Part shown: positions 22,430 through 33,706 of the stretch, one piece after another
How the letters are laid out: the number at the start of each line of letters is the position of its first letter
Position numbering within the stretch: position 1 is the stretch's first letter
Notes under the pieces: generated by a model
The model's database searches: none
What the model was told of the DNA's origin: nothing
Seen by the model: the letters and a program-made list of their open reading frames with translations, nothing else
Program-made: the position numbers and the translations under genes
Source of the DNA: Scenedesmus sp. ARA3
Taxonomy: Eukaryota > Chlorophyta > Chlorophyceae > Sphaeropleales > Scenedesmaceae
DNA: 64,000 nt
NCBI GenBank assembly: GCA_004335835.1
Contig: RWJK01001152.1
Location: 52,710-116,709 of the forward strand
Direction of reading: 5' to 3'

Positions 22430-24829
22430 AGCAGCCGGCTTGATGACGCTGCTGTGGTTGCTGCAAGGCAAACGGCATGCACCAGGTGCCGCAGCTGCAG
22501 CCGCAGCTGGAGCTTGATCCTCCTTGCATCAGGCGGTGTGCACATTGCTCTTGCCGCACGCCTGTCGCAGCTGTTGGCGCTGGTGGGCTGGAATGATGTG
22601 CTACAGCTGTCGTAAGCTGGTGTGCGCAGTCATGCACGTTTGGCTGGTGTGTGGTTGATCTGATCCAGGAGATGAGGCGGTCTATCGGGCGCGGCAGCGG
22701 CAGCGCTGCTGCCGCTGATTGCTTGGGGGTTTGGCAGGGTTGAGGGTTTCAGCATAGGCAGGGGACGGGCTTGGGGTTGTAGGTGCAATGATTTGGCGCA
22801 GCGCAGGTTGCTGCATGTCACGGAGTTGCTGCTGTTTGGTTGCAACTTGGAGATGTTGCTGCGGGTGCAGGCCTTTGGATGCCTTGACGAGGCTTGATGT
22901 GAGTGCTTTGTTTGTCTTGGAGCAGCTGTTGCCACCTATGTACATGTTTCTTGGCTCGTTTGTGTTGTGAGTCGTGAGCAGCTGCTTTCTTGCGTACACG
23001 ACAGCTTTTGGTGGCTTGGCTTGTGTTGACGGCAACTGGCACAAGCGGCAGAAGGCTTTCTGCTGGCTGCTGCCAGCTTAGAAAAGCTTTAAAGCATCAA
23101 AGCTTGTCACCCAAGGGTCGCCTTTCAATCATGCTTGCATGATATGCAGCTGCAGACGGTGTCCTTTGGTGACTTCTTACTGATGTACATACTGCTGTTA
23201 CCAGTGGCCTGGCATGTGCGGTTCCAATGTCCCTCTGGCACTGATCCAGTTACTTGAATCAAGCAGCAGCATGATGCAGACGGTGGTTACTAGTGGCACT
23301 CTTTCTATTCGAGTTTGTGATGCGACACAAACGTTGTACTTCCTTTTGCAGAGATGACACAGCGGACCCGTGCCGCGGGGAAACTTTGGCAGAGTGTTGG
23401 CTGGCTGTAAGTTAACTCTAATCTGCCAAGCGGCGGACAAGATTGCAGCATGTTTTGGCTGGTTGCACGTCTGCCTTGATGTAAAGCATGATCATCATGT
23501 TGTACAGTGTCAATCAGCCTCAGGCTTTAGGCGGTATCTGGGTGGAATGTGCTCAGTGCTGGGCGAGGGCTTAGTGCTGGTGTTTGAGCATCTTGGAAAC
23601 TCAATGCGCGAGACAGTGCCTCAACACATCGTCAGTCACAGCAGCAGTTACACACTGGTGCTCTGTGCGCCCCGTGCCCAACCACCCCCAAGTTGAGACT
23701 CGAATGGACTGCACATCGACGCTTCTGGTGCACGTTACCAAGCCACTGCTGGGAGCGCAATCACAGCTTGTTGAACAGTAGAGCCAGCTCCCACAATCAT
23801 GTGTCCCATTACAAAGTGGTGCCTGATGCCGCAAGCACGAGTACTCCGGCTGCCTTGCTGGTGCTGCAATGCGTGTGCAAGAGGAGTGCATGCATAACAT
23901 CATGCTGCACAACATCGGTCCGCAGGAAACGTAAGCCAAACCAAATACATGTCAAGTGCGCTTCGTTGTTGCCGATGCAGTGACTGCACCAGCAGCACAT
24001 GGCCTAGGATGCAGCTAGCCAGATCAACACAGCAAAGGATGCACAGCGACACAACGAGTGCCGCCCAAAGCAATATAGCAGGGAGCCTGAGACACATAAA
24101 ACCCTGGACACTCAACACGCATGCATGTGTTTTGTGCACCAGCTGTTGGTGCACAATCCGGTACGTAGTCAGCATGCGTCCGTACCGACCTCATCGAGCC
24201 AAGTTGCTGCGCCGGACAATCTCACAGCCCCTGTTGCAAACTCGCCGTACCCAGACCCACACAGCAAGTATCAGGTACAGCAATGCTGGCCACTGCAGCA
24301 GCTGAGGCCCCACCTCCACCACTGTGCATGCAGCATGCTGCACGCCGCACTGCTTGTCACTGCTGCAGGCGGCAGCAGCGCGGGACACCCCCAGCATACG
24401 CATATGCAGAGAGGCCCCTGCAGTGCTGGCCTCAGCTGCGCACTGGCCGGCACGCCCTTGCTGCCTCCAACTGACAAGCCATCCATTTAGCTTCTGCCAC
24501 TTCCTCCATAGCAGGCTGGCACTGCCAACTACGCAGCTGGCAGATCCAGTCACCTGCAAACACGCAAGGCAGGCGGCAGAGCAGAAACAGCTGTCAGTGC
24601 ATTGTACTAAAGAAAGTTGCATGCAGATATTTGACAGACCAATTACTTGTAGCATTGACAGCATAGTGACAGTGTTCATACAACATGAGGTGCTACACCT
24701 GCTGCCCAGCTAAAGTGCTGCAAGCGAGTTACAGTCATGAGCAGGAGGGAACTGTCCACGCACACCAGATTCACTAAATGGCATCACCACCATCTGTTGC
24801 TCTGTGCCGCCTCGCGCGCACGCACCTGC
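22430..24829. other. Convergent intergenic region, fibrillarin to CCCH-WW gene
   Basis: In this 2.4 kb I found no exon with family resemblance. Reverse-strand frames at 22630-23044 and forward frames at 24125-24713 look like random low-complexity frames. Forward TGTAA signals occur near 23406 and 23477; a reverse TGTAA lies at 24729-24733. Confidence 0.45.
24729..24733 (-). terminator. Poly(A) signal TGTAA of the CCCH-WW gene
   Basis: The top strand reads TTACA about 97 nt after the TAA stop of the reverse-strand gene, a normal distance for the algal signal. Confidence 0.6.
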
Positions 24830-26175
24830 TTACATGGGGCCCAGCCACTCCTGGGGCCGCTCCCACTGCGTGACGTTTGTCTGGTGGTTGTGGTAGTACG
24901 TCTCGCCGGTGTCTGGCGTCTTGTACGCAATCCAGCCGTTGGGCCCAGTCACTGGCGCGCCCTGGCGCATGTATGGGTCCTCTGCTGGGCCGCGAGGCGG
25001 GCCTCCATAGCCGCCGCCGCCGTAGGGGTCCTGGGGCGCGCCGTAGCCCTGCACAGCGCCGTAGCCTGGCTGGCCGTAGCCGCCACCGCCGTAGTAGTCG
25101 TCGTAGCCCTGCATGAGAGTGTGTGGCATTTCCCAACGATGTCAGACTGCTGTTCAGGCTGTTGGCATGGGGCTGGCCACATGTGTTAAGGATATTGAGG
25201 AAAACAGGTTGCAGACAGGAGGTGCAGTCTGAGGGCACACAGCAGAAGAACCAGGCAGCGTATCAGCTGCAGTACTGAACTGCATGCCTCTAAACGCTCA
25301 TCACCAAACCCAGCAGACCTCCCAGACACGGCAGCTTTCACTGTGCTGCCGCAACCACTTGCAGGAACATGTCGAGTGGGCTCAGCTGGCTCTGCTGTTG
25401 CCGAAGCTGCGCATGCAAACTGAGCAAACATAGAACTCAACGAACTCTTGACACTGCGCGTATTTCATAGCCAGCAACCAATCTCTGGACTGAATGAAAA
25501 CACCCTTCCACCATCTGCAGGCGCATGCACAGCAATCCGCCACTTGCACAGTGCTGCTGCTGCTGTCACCCCAGCTGCTGTCGTCTGCGTGGGGCCCTTG
25601 CCATTCCTGCTGCCCCTGCAACACCTTCAACTGCTTCAAGCCGGACTCCCAAGCCTAAATCAGCCAAGGCTGACGCCTTGATTGCGGCTAAAGTGGTCTG
25701 CTTGTCCCCCTGCTGACCCTACTCACCCTGCCACGACCACCATAACCACCCATGCCACGGCCACCGAAGCCCCTGCCACCGCCTGGTGGACCGCCATAAC
25801 CACCACGGCCACGGCCAAAGTCATCCCTGGGTGGCAGAGAGCGCAGCTCCTGCTCGCCGTGAGCGAAGTTGCAGCGATCTCCAAATCGGCAGTCCCCGCT
25901 CATCCAGCGGGTGCACAGCTTGGTCTGCAATATGAGCACCAGCGATCGAGTCATTTACTGAACATCTATGCGTGGGCGCGTTGCCCTCTCCACCAGCGCT
26001 GGGCGGGGTGGTTGGGGTGCACCAGGGAAACGGTGCGCACCTTAGCATTCTCTGCTGTTCCCCTGAAGCCCCTGCCGCCTGGGCCACCAGGACCTCCTGG
26101 ACCGCCTGGGCCCCTGCCCCTGCCACCGTCTGCACCGAAGGGCTGGCCCCGCTCTGAAGGAAATGCACCGTCCAT
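24830..26175 (-). CDS. CCCH zinc-finger and WW-domain protein
   Basis: Probably an RNA-binding or splicing-associated nuclear protein. Exons, in coding order: 26041-26175, 25727-25924, 24830-25108 (TAA); 203 aa, phase 0 at each junction. Residues 1-45 are Gly/Pro/Arg-rich. One CCCH finger follows (KLCTRWMSGDCRFGDRCNFAHG, spacing C-x8-C-x5-C-x3-H, residues about 47-68). Then come RGG/GYGG-rich and GYDDYYGGGGYGQ-type low-complexity segments, and a C-terminal WW domain (GWIAYKTPDTGETYYHNH ... TNVTQWERP, residues about 170-197) with both tryptophan positions present. It is divergently transcribed from VPS50 with 471 bp between the start codons. Confidence 0.9.
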
Positions 26176-26646
26176 AGCTACTGCTCCTTAGGTAGCTAGC
26201 AGCCTCTTACTAGGACTAGATTCTATTCAAACTAAAGAAAACACAGCTAGCAACAGGGCTGCCCGGACCCTGCTGCTGCCAGTGAGCGCCTTGGTGGTGC
26301 TGTAAGGTAACCGGGCCTAGGTGAAGCAAGCGGCATGCACGTGCAGCCGTCTATGACTATGGAACCCGCATCAGGGCTGCATGGAGAGATCAGGGAGCTT
26401 GGCGAAGCGCAGGCTGCAGAAGCCCCAGTAGCAGGGTCTGGGTTTAGCTGGAAGCAATTCAGGTACCTGAAAGTGTTCAATATAACCAAATGATGTTTCC
26501 TAATCATTTTGTCGCTTGTTCGCACGGCTGGGTACCTCTGCAGTCATGGGTGGCAGTACTATTGCTGGTGCAAGGTGCCAGCTGCGCGCTGAGTAAGGGC
26601 AGTCAGCCCGGTCACGTGTGATATAACTTTTAAGCAGCTTAGCAAG
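26176..26646. promoter_or_regulatory. Shared divergent promoter region, CCCH-WW and VPS50
   Basis: This 471 bp separates two start codons on opposite strands and must hold both 5' UTRs and promoters. It lacks the CAG-rich texture of nearby introns. I see no clear TATA element at a fixed distance from either start. Confidence 0.55.
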
Positions 26647-29600
26647 ATGTCGAACGTGCTTGATGACCTCACCACACGCTTCAAGTCCTTCAGTGACACT
26701 TTGGAGCAGGGCCTGAGCAGCATCTCTGACCTGCCCTCCATGCTGAGCTCAAGGCCTAAGGGCAGCGTGCTCAGCGGGCGTCAGCTGCATGGAGGCTCAG
26801 CACATGATGCACCACCAGCCACTAAGTCCAGGAAAGAACGCGATGCCCGAGCTGAGCTCATCCTTCAGCAGCTGCCTCAAGCATACTTTGACCAGGGCTT
26901 TGACCCACTGGAACACGAGCTGCGGCAGATGGGAGACGAGGCAAAGCAAGAAGATGTTGACAGTGTTGTGGAGCGGCTGTCCGCCGCAGTAGAGGTATGC
27001 TGCAGGACACCTGACGTTTCCCGCCTGATTGTTGCGGAGATGTGCAGCTGCCCTTCACAGTGGGGTTGCAATTGTTCTGCAGGTGGTTGGCGTGCGCTTG
27101 GCGAAGCAAGTGCAGAAGCAACAGGAGAAGCTGATTGCTGGCATCACAAACGTCACACATGTGGAGGACGACCTCAAGGTGCGTTGCTTGTGGGGCGGGA
27201 CAGCAGAACCTGGATGCACAGAACTGTATGTTGAACATTTGCTTTACAGGTGCACAGCGGATGCCCTTCCCAATGAAAGCACACAGAACTAGCGAAATAG
27301 GTTTTGGTCCCATGACCTCTGTGCCATGAGTTCACCCTACTCTCTGCTGGGCATGGTGATTGACTTGCAGTTGACAAAGCAAACACACCATTGCTGCTGC
27401 TGCCGCTGTTTTCCACGTCTCTCCAGGCAGCGCATGTCATCTGCAAAGGCACACGCTCACAGCTCAGGATGGCGGCAGAAGACGTGCAGCGGCAGATCAA
27501 GATCATCACCACTACCCGCAAGAAGCAAGCTTACATGGAGGTGCTGGAGGTGGCCAACAAGATGAAGAAAGTTCAGGACCTGCAGCAAGCGCTCAGGTGT
27601 GTGATGGTTGGCTCAAATCACACTGTTTGGCACTATCGTAGCTCAGCACAACACAGGTGCTCCTGTTGGTTTAGCGATGTTCACGTGCCGTTCTAGCTTG
27701 CAGGGTTACCGTAGCAAGTTTCAGCACCAGCAGGGGATGCGGCGCTGAAGGACGCTGTGCTTCCCTGCTTGCAGGAAAGTGCATGAGCAGGGCGACTTTG
27801 GGGAGGCAATCCTGCTCTGCATGGACTGCTTCCAAGCTGTGGACACGCTGGGTGCCTTCACAGTAAGCAGATGTTGCTTGGTGTGTCGGACAGAAGCTCA
27901 ACTGGTCTGCACTCTGCATCTGTATCAAGCATCCAGTTGGGTTAAGGTGCTTCAGCCTGTGTTGCTCTGGTTCTCCTGCCAACGAACAGGTTGATGCCAG
28001 GCTGACCTTGACAGGACATATGGTGCTCCTGCATCTCCTGCCTGCAGGTGGAGCCGGAGTTGCGCTTGACTGTGCAGCAGCAGTACTATGACACTCAGCA
28101 GCGCTTGGGCACAGCACTGCTGAACGTGTGCAGCGACTTCACCCCGCAGGGTTACAGCAAGGTGAGCAATTGATCAGCACAGCACAGCAGATTCTGCATC
28201 CCCACCTGCAGGTACTTGCAGGACATTAATAAGGTTGTGTTTTCACATTACGTGTTCCAGCCGTGCACTTCGACACTGTGAGAGCAATTGCACGCTGCCT
28301 CCTCATTGTAACAAAGTTCCTGGTTGTACTGCATATAGCAACTCTTGCCTGCTTTTCCGTCTGTCCTGCAGCTGTTGGAGGCATACCTGTTGCAGGGCTT
28401 GCCTGGCCCTGCACTAGCTGCCAAGGTGCTGGCGTGCTTCAGGGACTCCATCAGTGATTCAGCAATGCGGTTGGTGCGCTCCATGGTGCTGGCTAAGGCA
28501 GCGTTCAGCAGCCCACGCGGCAGCGGTGGTGGTGATGCCAGCAGCAGTATCAGCGGCAGTCTCAGTGCACGCAGCAGCTGCAGTGGCCTGGGTGACTGCA
28601 CAACAGAGGAGCTTTGCAAGCTGCTGTCAGCAGAGATGGTGCAGCCATGCCTCACAAAGCTGCTAGAGATCCTGTTTGAGCTACTGTGCAGCTACAGCCG
28701 TATGCTGCAGTGGCACAGGGCCGGCATTGAGCAGCAGCAGGCTGCCGCTGCAGCTGCTGCAGCCGCTTTGAAAAGCCATTGTGAGGCCACCAGCAGCAGC
28801 GGCGGTGCGAGCAGTGAGACCACTAGCCAGCCTGGTATCACAGGCAGTGCAGTGCCAGCAGCGCCCAGTCAGGCTGAGCTGGATCAGGTGCAGGCTGCTA
28901 CCAGCAGCATGCTGGAAGCTGTGGCTGGTGGGTTGGCTAGCAGCAGGATGGACATCATCGAGGTGGCTGCTGCGCGCGTGTGCGAGCTGCTGGCAGTAGC
29001 CAAGAAGTGTAAAGGAGAGGACTTCATGAAGGTGAGGGGCACTTTGGTCTACTGCTCATCCAGCAACGCTCCAGCAACAGTTTGCACGGTATGCAGCGAT
29101 GTGGTTGCAAAAAACAGCCGCTTCCCTGACCCACAGGCAACTCTATGCTGTACTGCTGCTCGCCAGGTGCTGGAGGGGTGCCTCCACTTTGTGTCCATCG
29201 CTGAAGCCTTCACTGGCTGCTCGCTGCCACTACGGGCTACAGTACTATCCAGCCTGGCAGCCTGTGTGGACAGTTACCAGAAGGCCAACATGGAAGCGCT
29301 GAGAATGTCCCTTGCTTTGGAGGACTGGCAGCCACTGAATGCACGCAGCAGTGCAGGCGGCATCAGCAACCCCAGTAGCAGTAGCAGCAGCAGCAGCATT
29401 GACACCAATGGCCTGAGACAGCAGCTAAGCAACAGCCCCTACTTGTTGCCTGCACATGGACAGTCTGGCTGTGTGGCAGACTTTGACGTATGGATGCAGG
29501 CAGGCAACCCCTTCACAGCAAAGGCGCGCACCAGGGCTGTGGGAGGTGAGCCACATCATGCTCTGTGCAGATGCGTTGACGGCTTTGGAGAAACAACGTC

Positions 29601-32572
29601 CAATGATGGTACCCTGCCACATAACTCATTGCTTGTGTTACAGGTACAGCTTGGTACTGTACAACCAACATTTTGTCATGTGTGCATGTCAGTCTTGCAG
29701 GGTGAACCTCCTGCTGCCTGTCAGCTAGTCTTGTTCCTCCTCTCAGCCCTCTGCTACATGGCTAAAGCAGCACGTTGCGGCATGCTCTGTGTGCAGGGCG
29801 CTCTGTGGTGCAAGCTGCATGTGGCCAGCCTGTACAGCCTTCTGACCAAGCCTCAGGCACACCCTCAACAGCAGCTGGCCGAGTGGCAACCAAGAGCAGC
29901 ATGCTGGTGCTGCGCCGCATGAACAATCTGGCAGCGCTGATGCCAGTGCTTCCTGCAAGCCAGCCTGCACTTTGGGCTGCTGTGTCTGAGCTGTTTGACA
30001 ACTTCCTGCTGGCGTGCTTCATCCTGTTCAGCGATGTCAATCTAGAGGCACTGGTGTGGCAGGATGACCTGCTGCCTCACAGGCTGAGGAGTGCTCTGTT
30101 GCGCATCACAACTAGCCCTGGCTGCAAGTACAAAGCACAGGTGAGAGCCTCAAACGGCTAGCTTATAGCATTACGCACAGCTGTTTGTTGGTGCAAAGTG
30201 CTGGTGCAGGCTGCCTTCAAATATCACAGCCTGCGCCTGCCTTCCATGTCAAGAAAAGGTGTATGAAGGCCAATCATGATGTATACTCACTACCGTGCAT
30301 GGACTGGTTGCTTGGAGTTGCAGGTTGAGGAGCTGCAGCGCACCAAGCCCGCAACACCCCAAGCAGCCCCAAGCAGCAGCTCCATTCTAGATTTTGGCTT
30401 CATCACTAGCAGCAGCAACAGCCATCCAAGCAGCAGCAGCAGCAGCAGCCCAGCTTCCAAGTTTGATGCCTTCACCAAGAAATTCAAAGACACCATGGTA
30501 GAGCTGATCAACACTGATTTGTCGCAGCCCTTGCCGAACAGCAGTATGCACAGCCCGGGCAGCCACTACCCCATGCACCAGCAGCAGCAGGTGCTGTCGA
30601 GTCCTAACCAGCAGCAGGCAGGCCAGCAGTCGCAGCAGCCTTCAGGGCCGAAGCAGGGACAGCCCTCACCACAGCAGCAGACCCTGCAGCGGCAGTCGCT
30701 GCAGCCAGGCAGCACAAGTGCCAGCCCTGCTGGCGGTGAGCAGCGGTCTGCCTCCCCAGCTGGAGGCAGCAGTGCTATAGTGCAGGCGAGCGGCTATAGC
30801 ATGACACATGAAGGCATGGAGTACCAATTGCAGGGTAAGAATACACCTGACAGCGGGGTTGCATTCGGCTTTTTGGAGGGAGCACACGAATGCAATCAAT
30901 AGTTGCACTCTACTTTGTGGTCACGCTGTCGGCAGCAGGGCTCTGTGTTCCTGCTTGGCACCCTGGTAACGCTGTACGGCGACTGGATAAACAAGGTGAC
31001 CATAGCCAGCATGTGCGCCTTTGTTGAATTGTTCAAGGCTTGCAGGCTGCTGCGCATCATCCACTGGTTATGACGCTGGATGTGCTGCTGCAATGTTCGA
31101 TGCGCAGGCGCTGCTACGCGCGTCTTTGGCCTCAAGGAGCGGGTGCTTGCCATCGAGTCCCTGACAGCCATTGCAGACTCGCTCAAAGCCGCCAAGCCTG
31201 CGCTGCTGGCGCAGCTGGGTGCTGCAGGCATGGCTAAGGAGGTGGAAGGCTACTTCTCGCGCACCGTGGATGCAGCGCTGGACCTGAGGGATGCCATCTA
31301 TAGGGGTGGCGCCAGGCAGCTGCTGTCGGTGAGGCGGCCTCGCTGTTTGTGCTGCCGCTGCATGTGGACGGCACAGTACATGTTGTTCAGCTCAAGTGTG
31401 CGCCAGCTCAAGCGGCATGCCAGCTGTGCGCTGCCGGAACTCGAGTTCAGACGGCAGGCCCTGCAGGTCAAATGACTGCAACAATGAGTACCTTGCACCA
31501 GCACAACTTGTTGAGTGGTGTCTGTCAATGTCGCCATGTGGTTGTTGGTGCAGGCGGTGGTTGACCCTGACAGGGGCACAGCTGCACAGATTGCTGGCTG
31601 CAACTACAACGTGAAGGAGCCTGCCACTCGCTACCAGCCCTGGGCTGAGGCGCTTGTCAAGCAGTACAGAGCCTTCAATGACTTCATGACGGGTTCGGAC
31701 CTGCCGCAGGACGTGAAGCAGAAGGTGTGTATGCTGGCATGGTGTACCAACATGGCATGGTATGTATGTGCGCCTGCCCCTGGACTACTGCGGCTGCAGT
31801 CTGTCATGCAACAGCAGGGACTTGGTGGCGCTGCTTGCAGCTGATTGCAATTGAGCGGTGGAAACAGGTGTGAGTGATTACTTTATGAGAAAGCTTCTAC
31901 AGCGTTAGAAGCACATGTCATGGTGGCCGCCGCTAACACCATCAGCGTGGATCACCGTGTTGCCTGCCGCTACGCAGATGTGGGAGGCTGCCGTGCGGCT
32001 GGGCTGTGACGCCATCCTGGACGGCCTGGGCCGCGTCAGCCGCTGCAGCCTGGAGGGGCGCGCAGCCATGTCACTGGACCTGTCTGCAGTGGAGAAGGGG
32101 CTGCGGCCCATGGCGCCAGCAACAGCCCTATCAAGCCTTAGGCTGGTGAGTGTCCACCATGAGTTGCAAGCTGCTGGCAGCTCACCTGCTGCATGCCCTG
32201 CTCGCTTGCTGCCAGCAACGTTTACCACAAACCGCAGAATGCAGGCTGCTCCCAGCAGGCAGTTTCAGATTCATTGCCAGATCTTCTCATGGGCCGCAGC
32301 CAGATGTGCACGCTTGCTTCCTGCAACATATGGCTGCTGACTGCTGACAATCTTCTCCTCTTTCACATTCGTGCCAGGCTGACAACTACATCAAGGCCTT
32401 CTACATCCCCTGGGAGGAGCTGGGGCGCTGGGCGCAGATCCACCTGGCAGAGTACGGCAAGCACCGCGTGCTGGTGCTGGTGGAGGCCATGTCAGAGGCA
32501 TACGGCATCAAGCGGCAGCAGAAAGTGGCACTCATAGACAAGCTCAATGCTGAGCTGGCAGAATTCGGCTGA
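26647..32572 (+). CDS. VPS50: Syndetin / VPS50 (EARP complex subunit)
   Basis: VPS50 joins VPS51-53 in the endosome-associated recycling tether. Exons: 26647-26994, 27083-27178, 27427-27596, 27775-27862, 28048-28161, 28372-29031, 29167-29545, 29797-30140, 30324-30834, 30939-30995, 31108-31328, 31554-31724, 31978-32145, 32378-32572 (TGA). All 14 join in phase to 1173 aa. N-terminal landmarks: LPQAYFDQGFDPLEHEL, then a coiled-coil with TTTRKKQAYMEVLEVANKMKKVQDLQQAL, and GDFGEAILLCMDCFQAVDTL. Middle: VSIAEAFTGCSLPLR and EALRMSLALEDWQPLN. C-terminus: RRMNNLAALMPVL, ATRVFGLKERVLAIESL and ADNYIKAFYIPWEELGRWA (compare animal YIKAYYLPE). Ser/Gln-rich linkers in exons 6, 7 and 9 make it longer than the animal protein (about 960 aa). 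Small exons in 29546-29796 could have been missed. Confidence 0.9.
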
Positions 32573-33706
32573 GCCAGCTTGGCGATGCAGACCCACTTCT
32601 GAGAAGCTTGCCTCTCAGTTGCCAACCACTCATGGATCGGATCCACGAAGTTCCAGTCCAGACAGAGAGCTAGTGTGCCATGATGGCTATTTGCTATTCA
32701 GCACGAGTGGCAAGGCAGCGTGTGCTTGCATGATTCACGGGCGGCTGCGACACTAGTAGCGTGCTGGGAACAGTATGCTTGATCAGCACTGCCTGGCAGG
32801 CAGTACCGTACTGCGCATGCATAGTGCACGTCGACAGCTTGCGTGGATGTAGCGGCACAGGCCCTGTAGGCAAGTATCAGCAGGTAGTGCGCATTTTTTC
32901 GGTAACAGTCGTGCTGTGGTCAACATATGTTGACTGAAGCTGAAGGTCAGAAGCAAGGTCACTTTCAGCTGTAGCTACTCCTGTCATGCTGGGAAGATGA
33001 AAGAACATGCTGACAAGGAGCCTTTATGCTGCCAGCATGCATGCAGCTTCGGATGCCACACCTAGCATGTGGTGAAGTGATCAATCGCATCAAGGAGTCA
33101 GCTTCATCGTAGGTAGTTGAATCACCCGTCACGCCTTTCTGCTGACAACACCTACTAACGTTAGTTGTGGCAGGTCACCATCCCTCCGATTGTGATTAAA
33201 GATAACGGAGGACCGCTGAATGTACAAACAAAAACGTTTGCGTTATACATAACGTGACGAACTGTTCACCTCTACGTCTGATACCTCCCGCCCACCTTCA
33301 CGTGTTTTTGGTCAGCCTAATTACAAGCAGGTCGTTGTACATAAGCACAAGATCGTGTTTCCTTGCTTTTTTGCGTGTTGCAGCGATGATGAGGACGTGT
33401 CGGTGACGCGATTTCGAGCAGCTGAGGCAAGAGAGACCGGTGTGCACTTCAACACAAACACGTTCTAGTTTCTTGTTGACATTTTTAACATAAAGTAGGG
33501 TTGGGACAGCGGTCCAAGGATTTCTGCAGTTCATCTGCTCCATCATCAGGTGGCATCTCCTGCTGCCAGGTCCCACACAGCAGTGAGCGAGAGCCACTGG
33601 GGGTGGGCTTGTGCTACCGCTGGCAGTAGCTTTGCAAGCCCCTGCTGCACAGCGGGGGCGGTAGGGCCAGCAGGCAGCAGCAGCGCTAGCAGGTCAGTCA
33701 CATGTG
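32573..33706. other. Intergenic: VPS50 3' UTR and CDPK promoter
   Basis: About 1.1 kb. The part 32870-33540 is clearly AT-richer than the coding regions. A reverse frame at 33298-33597 has normal-looking composition but no recognisable motif. Confidence 0.5.

Noticed and set aside
33298..33597. Reverse-strand frame with ordinary composition upstream of the CDPK
   Set aside because: No recognisable motif and no splice partners; it probably lies in promoter or 5' UTR sequence.
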